Source of the DNA: Thermocrinis sp.
Lineage (GTDB): Bacteria > Aquificota > Aquificia > Aquificales > Aquificaceae
Reading direction: 5' to 3'
DNA length: 6,259 nt
NCBI GenBank assembly: GCA_009903855.1
Contig: WYEK01000043.1
Location: 1-6,259, forward strand
Under the pieces are notes generated by a model, which was not told the DNA's origin, ran no database searches, and worked only from the letters and a program-made list of their open reading frames with translations. Position 1 is the first letter of the stretch. The number at the start of each line of letters is the position of its first letter. The position numbers were made by a program, and so were the translations under genes. Below, piece by piece: positions 5,757 through 6,259 of the stretch.

Positions 5757-6259
5757 TCACCTCATAAAGTAAATGATTATTCCCAGCAAAACAACCAATC
5801 CAAAGAGCAAAAAGGCCACGTAGTTGTTTAGAAGCCCAGTTTGTATTAGGCTTGCTTTTCTCCCAAACCTAAAGGAGAACTTGGCAATCCCATTAACAAA
5901 AAGGTCCACCGTGTATATGTCCAGCTTGAGCCACAGAAACTTAACCACTCTGAAGTAAAGAAAGTTCAGAAGGTTTATAAAACCATCTATTAAGAACCTA
6001 TCACCCACCAAGAAAAGACCCCTTGAGAGTTCCATATAGCCCTTTGCGAACCCCTTGTGGTACAACCTTTCCGTAAAGAACTGTTCTTTGAAGGTGGTAT
6101 GGACAGGCTTTAGAGATTGATAGAGCTTTTCAGGGTCCAAAACTCTCTTGACAAACACCAAATAAGCTAAACCTATCCCCAAAAGGGCTATTACCACCGA
6201 ACTTATGGCTATGTCCAAATGCATCTCCTTGTGATCCTTCAATGCACTCATATACCAAC
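5757..6259 (-). CDS. nuoL: NADH-quinone oxidoreductase subunit L, C-terminal part (partial, 5' end beyond window), with an extended lateral helix
   Basis: Distal antiporter-like subunit of complex I. Only the last 166 or so residues are in the window; full NuoL is usually above 600. The frame is open through the right edge (Trp-Tyr before the first Met at 6251), so that Met is not a start. Counting from it: residues 11-36 form a membrane helix (E. coli TM15). A loop with F-F-T-E-R-L-Y (58-64) follows, then the amphipathic lateral helix (about 65-136), the conserved L-I-Q-T-G (135-139) and the last membrane helix (about 144-162). The lateral helix contains two similar units, G-D-R-F-L-I-D-G-F-I-N (83-93) and L-D-I-Y-T-V-D-L-F-V-N-G (110-121). 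They are spaced 27 residues apart, where I would expect one. Such insertions occur in complex I variants with an additional pumping subunit. nuoM follows after 3 nt. Confidence 0.95.
   Translation of the reverse strand, partial: WYMSALKDHKEMHLDIAISSVVIALLGIGLAYLVFVKRVLDPEKLYQSLKPVHTTFKEQFFTERLYHKGFAKGYMELSRGLFLVGDRFLIDGFINLLNFLYFRVVKFLWLKLDIYTVDLFVNGIAKFSFRFGRKASLIQTGLLNNYVAFLLFGLVVLLGIIIYFMR
5760..5763 (-). promoter_or_regulatory. Shine-Dalgarno of nuoM, overlapping the nuoL stop
   Basis: The minus strand reads GAGG followed by TGA, which includes the nuoL stop codon; the nuoM ATG is 6 nt after GAGG. This supports the ATG at 5753 as the nuoM start and coupling to nuoL. Confidence 0.7.
5841..6002 (-). 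repeat. Imperfect 27-residue tandem repeat in the NuoL lateral helix coding region
   Basis: Two adjacent 81-nt units (6002-5922 and 5921-5841) encode similar peptides. Each opens with Asp and runs D-x-[FY]-x-[IV]-D-x-F-[IV]-N, then F-R at positions 17-18 of the unit. Identity over the first 18 residues is 6, with about five conservative pairs. The DNA itself is not visibly repeated, so any duplication is old. Spacing from the conserved Tyr upstream to the first Ile-Asp-Gly, and from the second Val-Asp to Gln-Thr-Gly, each fits an ordinary NuoL. One 27-residue unit therefore looks extra. Confidence 0.6.

Noticed and set aside
5757..6251. A stand-alone 164-residue membrane protein starting at the Met at 6251
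   Set aside because: The frame is open upstream to the window edge and the content is the NuoL C-terminus, so this is a partial gene and the Met is internal.
1..6259. CRISPR arrays, tRNA/rRNA genes, insertion sequences, rho-independent terminators
   Set aside because: No regularly spaced repeats, no cloverleaf or rRNA-like stretches, no transposase frames, and no GC-rich hairpin followed by a T run at any gene junction.

Overview
The window is a compact stretch of a respiratory complex I (NADH:quinone oxidoreductase, nuo) operon read entirely from the minus strand. A type II restriction-modification pair sits inside it. The protein style (Lys/Glu-rich, thermophile-like), the moderate GC of the nuo genes (about 45-50% in lines I counted by hand) and the very tight packing suggest a thermophilic bacterium, most likely of the Aquificota (Aquifex/Hydrogenobacter/Thermocrinis type). 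That assignment is an inference from style and not from a marker gene.

Read in the direction of transcription (right to left) the layout is: the C-terminal part of nuoL (6259-5757, cut by the window edge), nuoM (5753-4233), nuoN (4242-2785), nuoA (2779-2405), an N6-adenine DNA methyltransferase (2400-1468), a PD-(D/E)XK restriction endonuclease (1468-596), and nuoC, probably fused to nuoD (592-1, cut by the left edge). Every junction is a short gap or overlap (3 nt, 10-nt overlap, 5 nt, 4 nt, 1-nt overlap, 3 nt). I see no terminator or promoter in between, so all seven genes look co-transcribed and largely translationally coupled. No stretch longer than a few bases lacks a gene.

NuoL, M and N are the antiporter-like proton-pumping subunits of the membrane arm. 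NuoA is part of the quinone-site/membrane junction, and NuoC(D) is part of the peripheral arm that carries electrons to quinone. The methyltransferase and endonuclease form a self-contained defence unit with no evident role in respiration.

Three things stand out. (1) The lateral amphipathic helix of NuoL carries what looks like a 27-residue extension, an imperfect tandem copy. This is the hallmark of complex I variants with a fourth pumping subunit. (2) NuoM has Lys404 where canonical NuoM has a conserved Glu (E. coli Glu407). (3) The restriction-modification pair lies exactly between nuoA and nuoC, where nuoB is normally found, and the ribosome binding site of nuoC is written into the last codons of the endonuclease gene. 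The nuoN-then-nuoA order is also a permutation of the usual nuoA-to-nuoN order.
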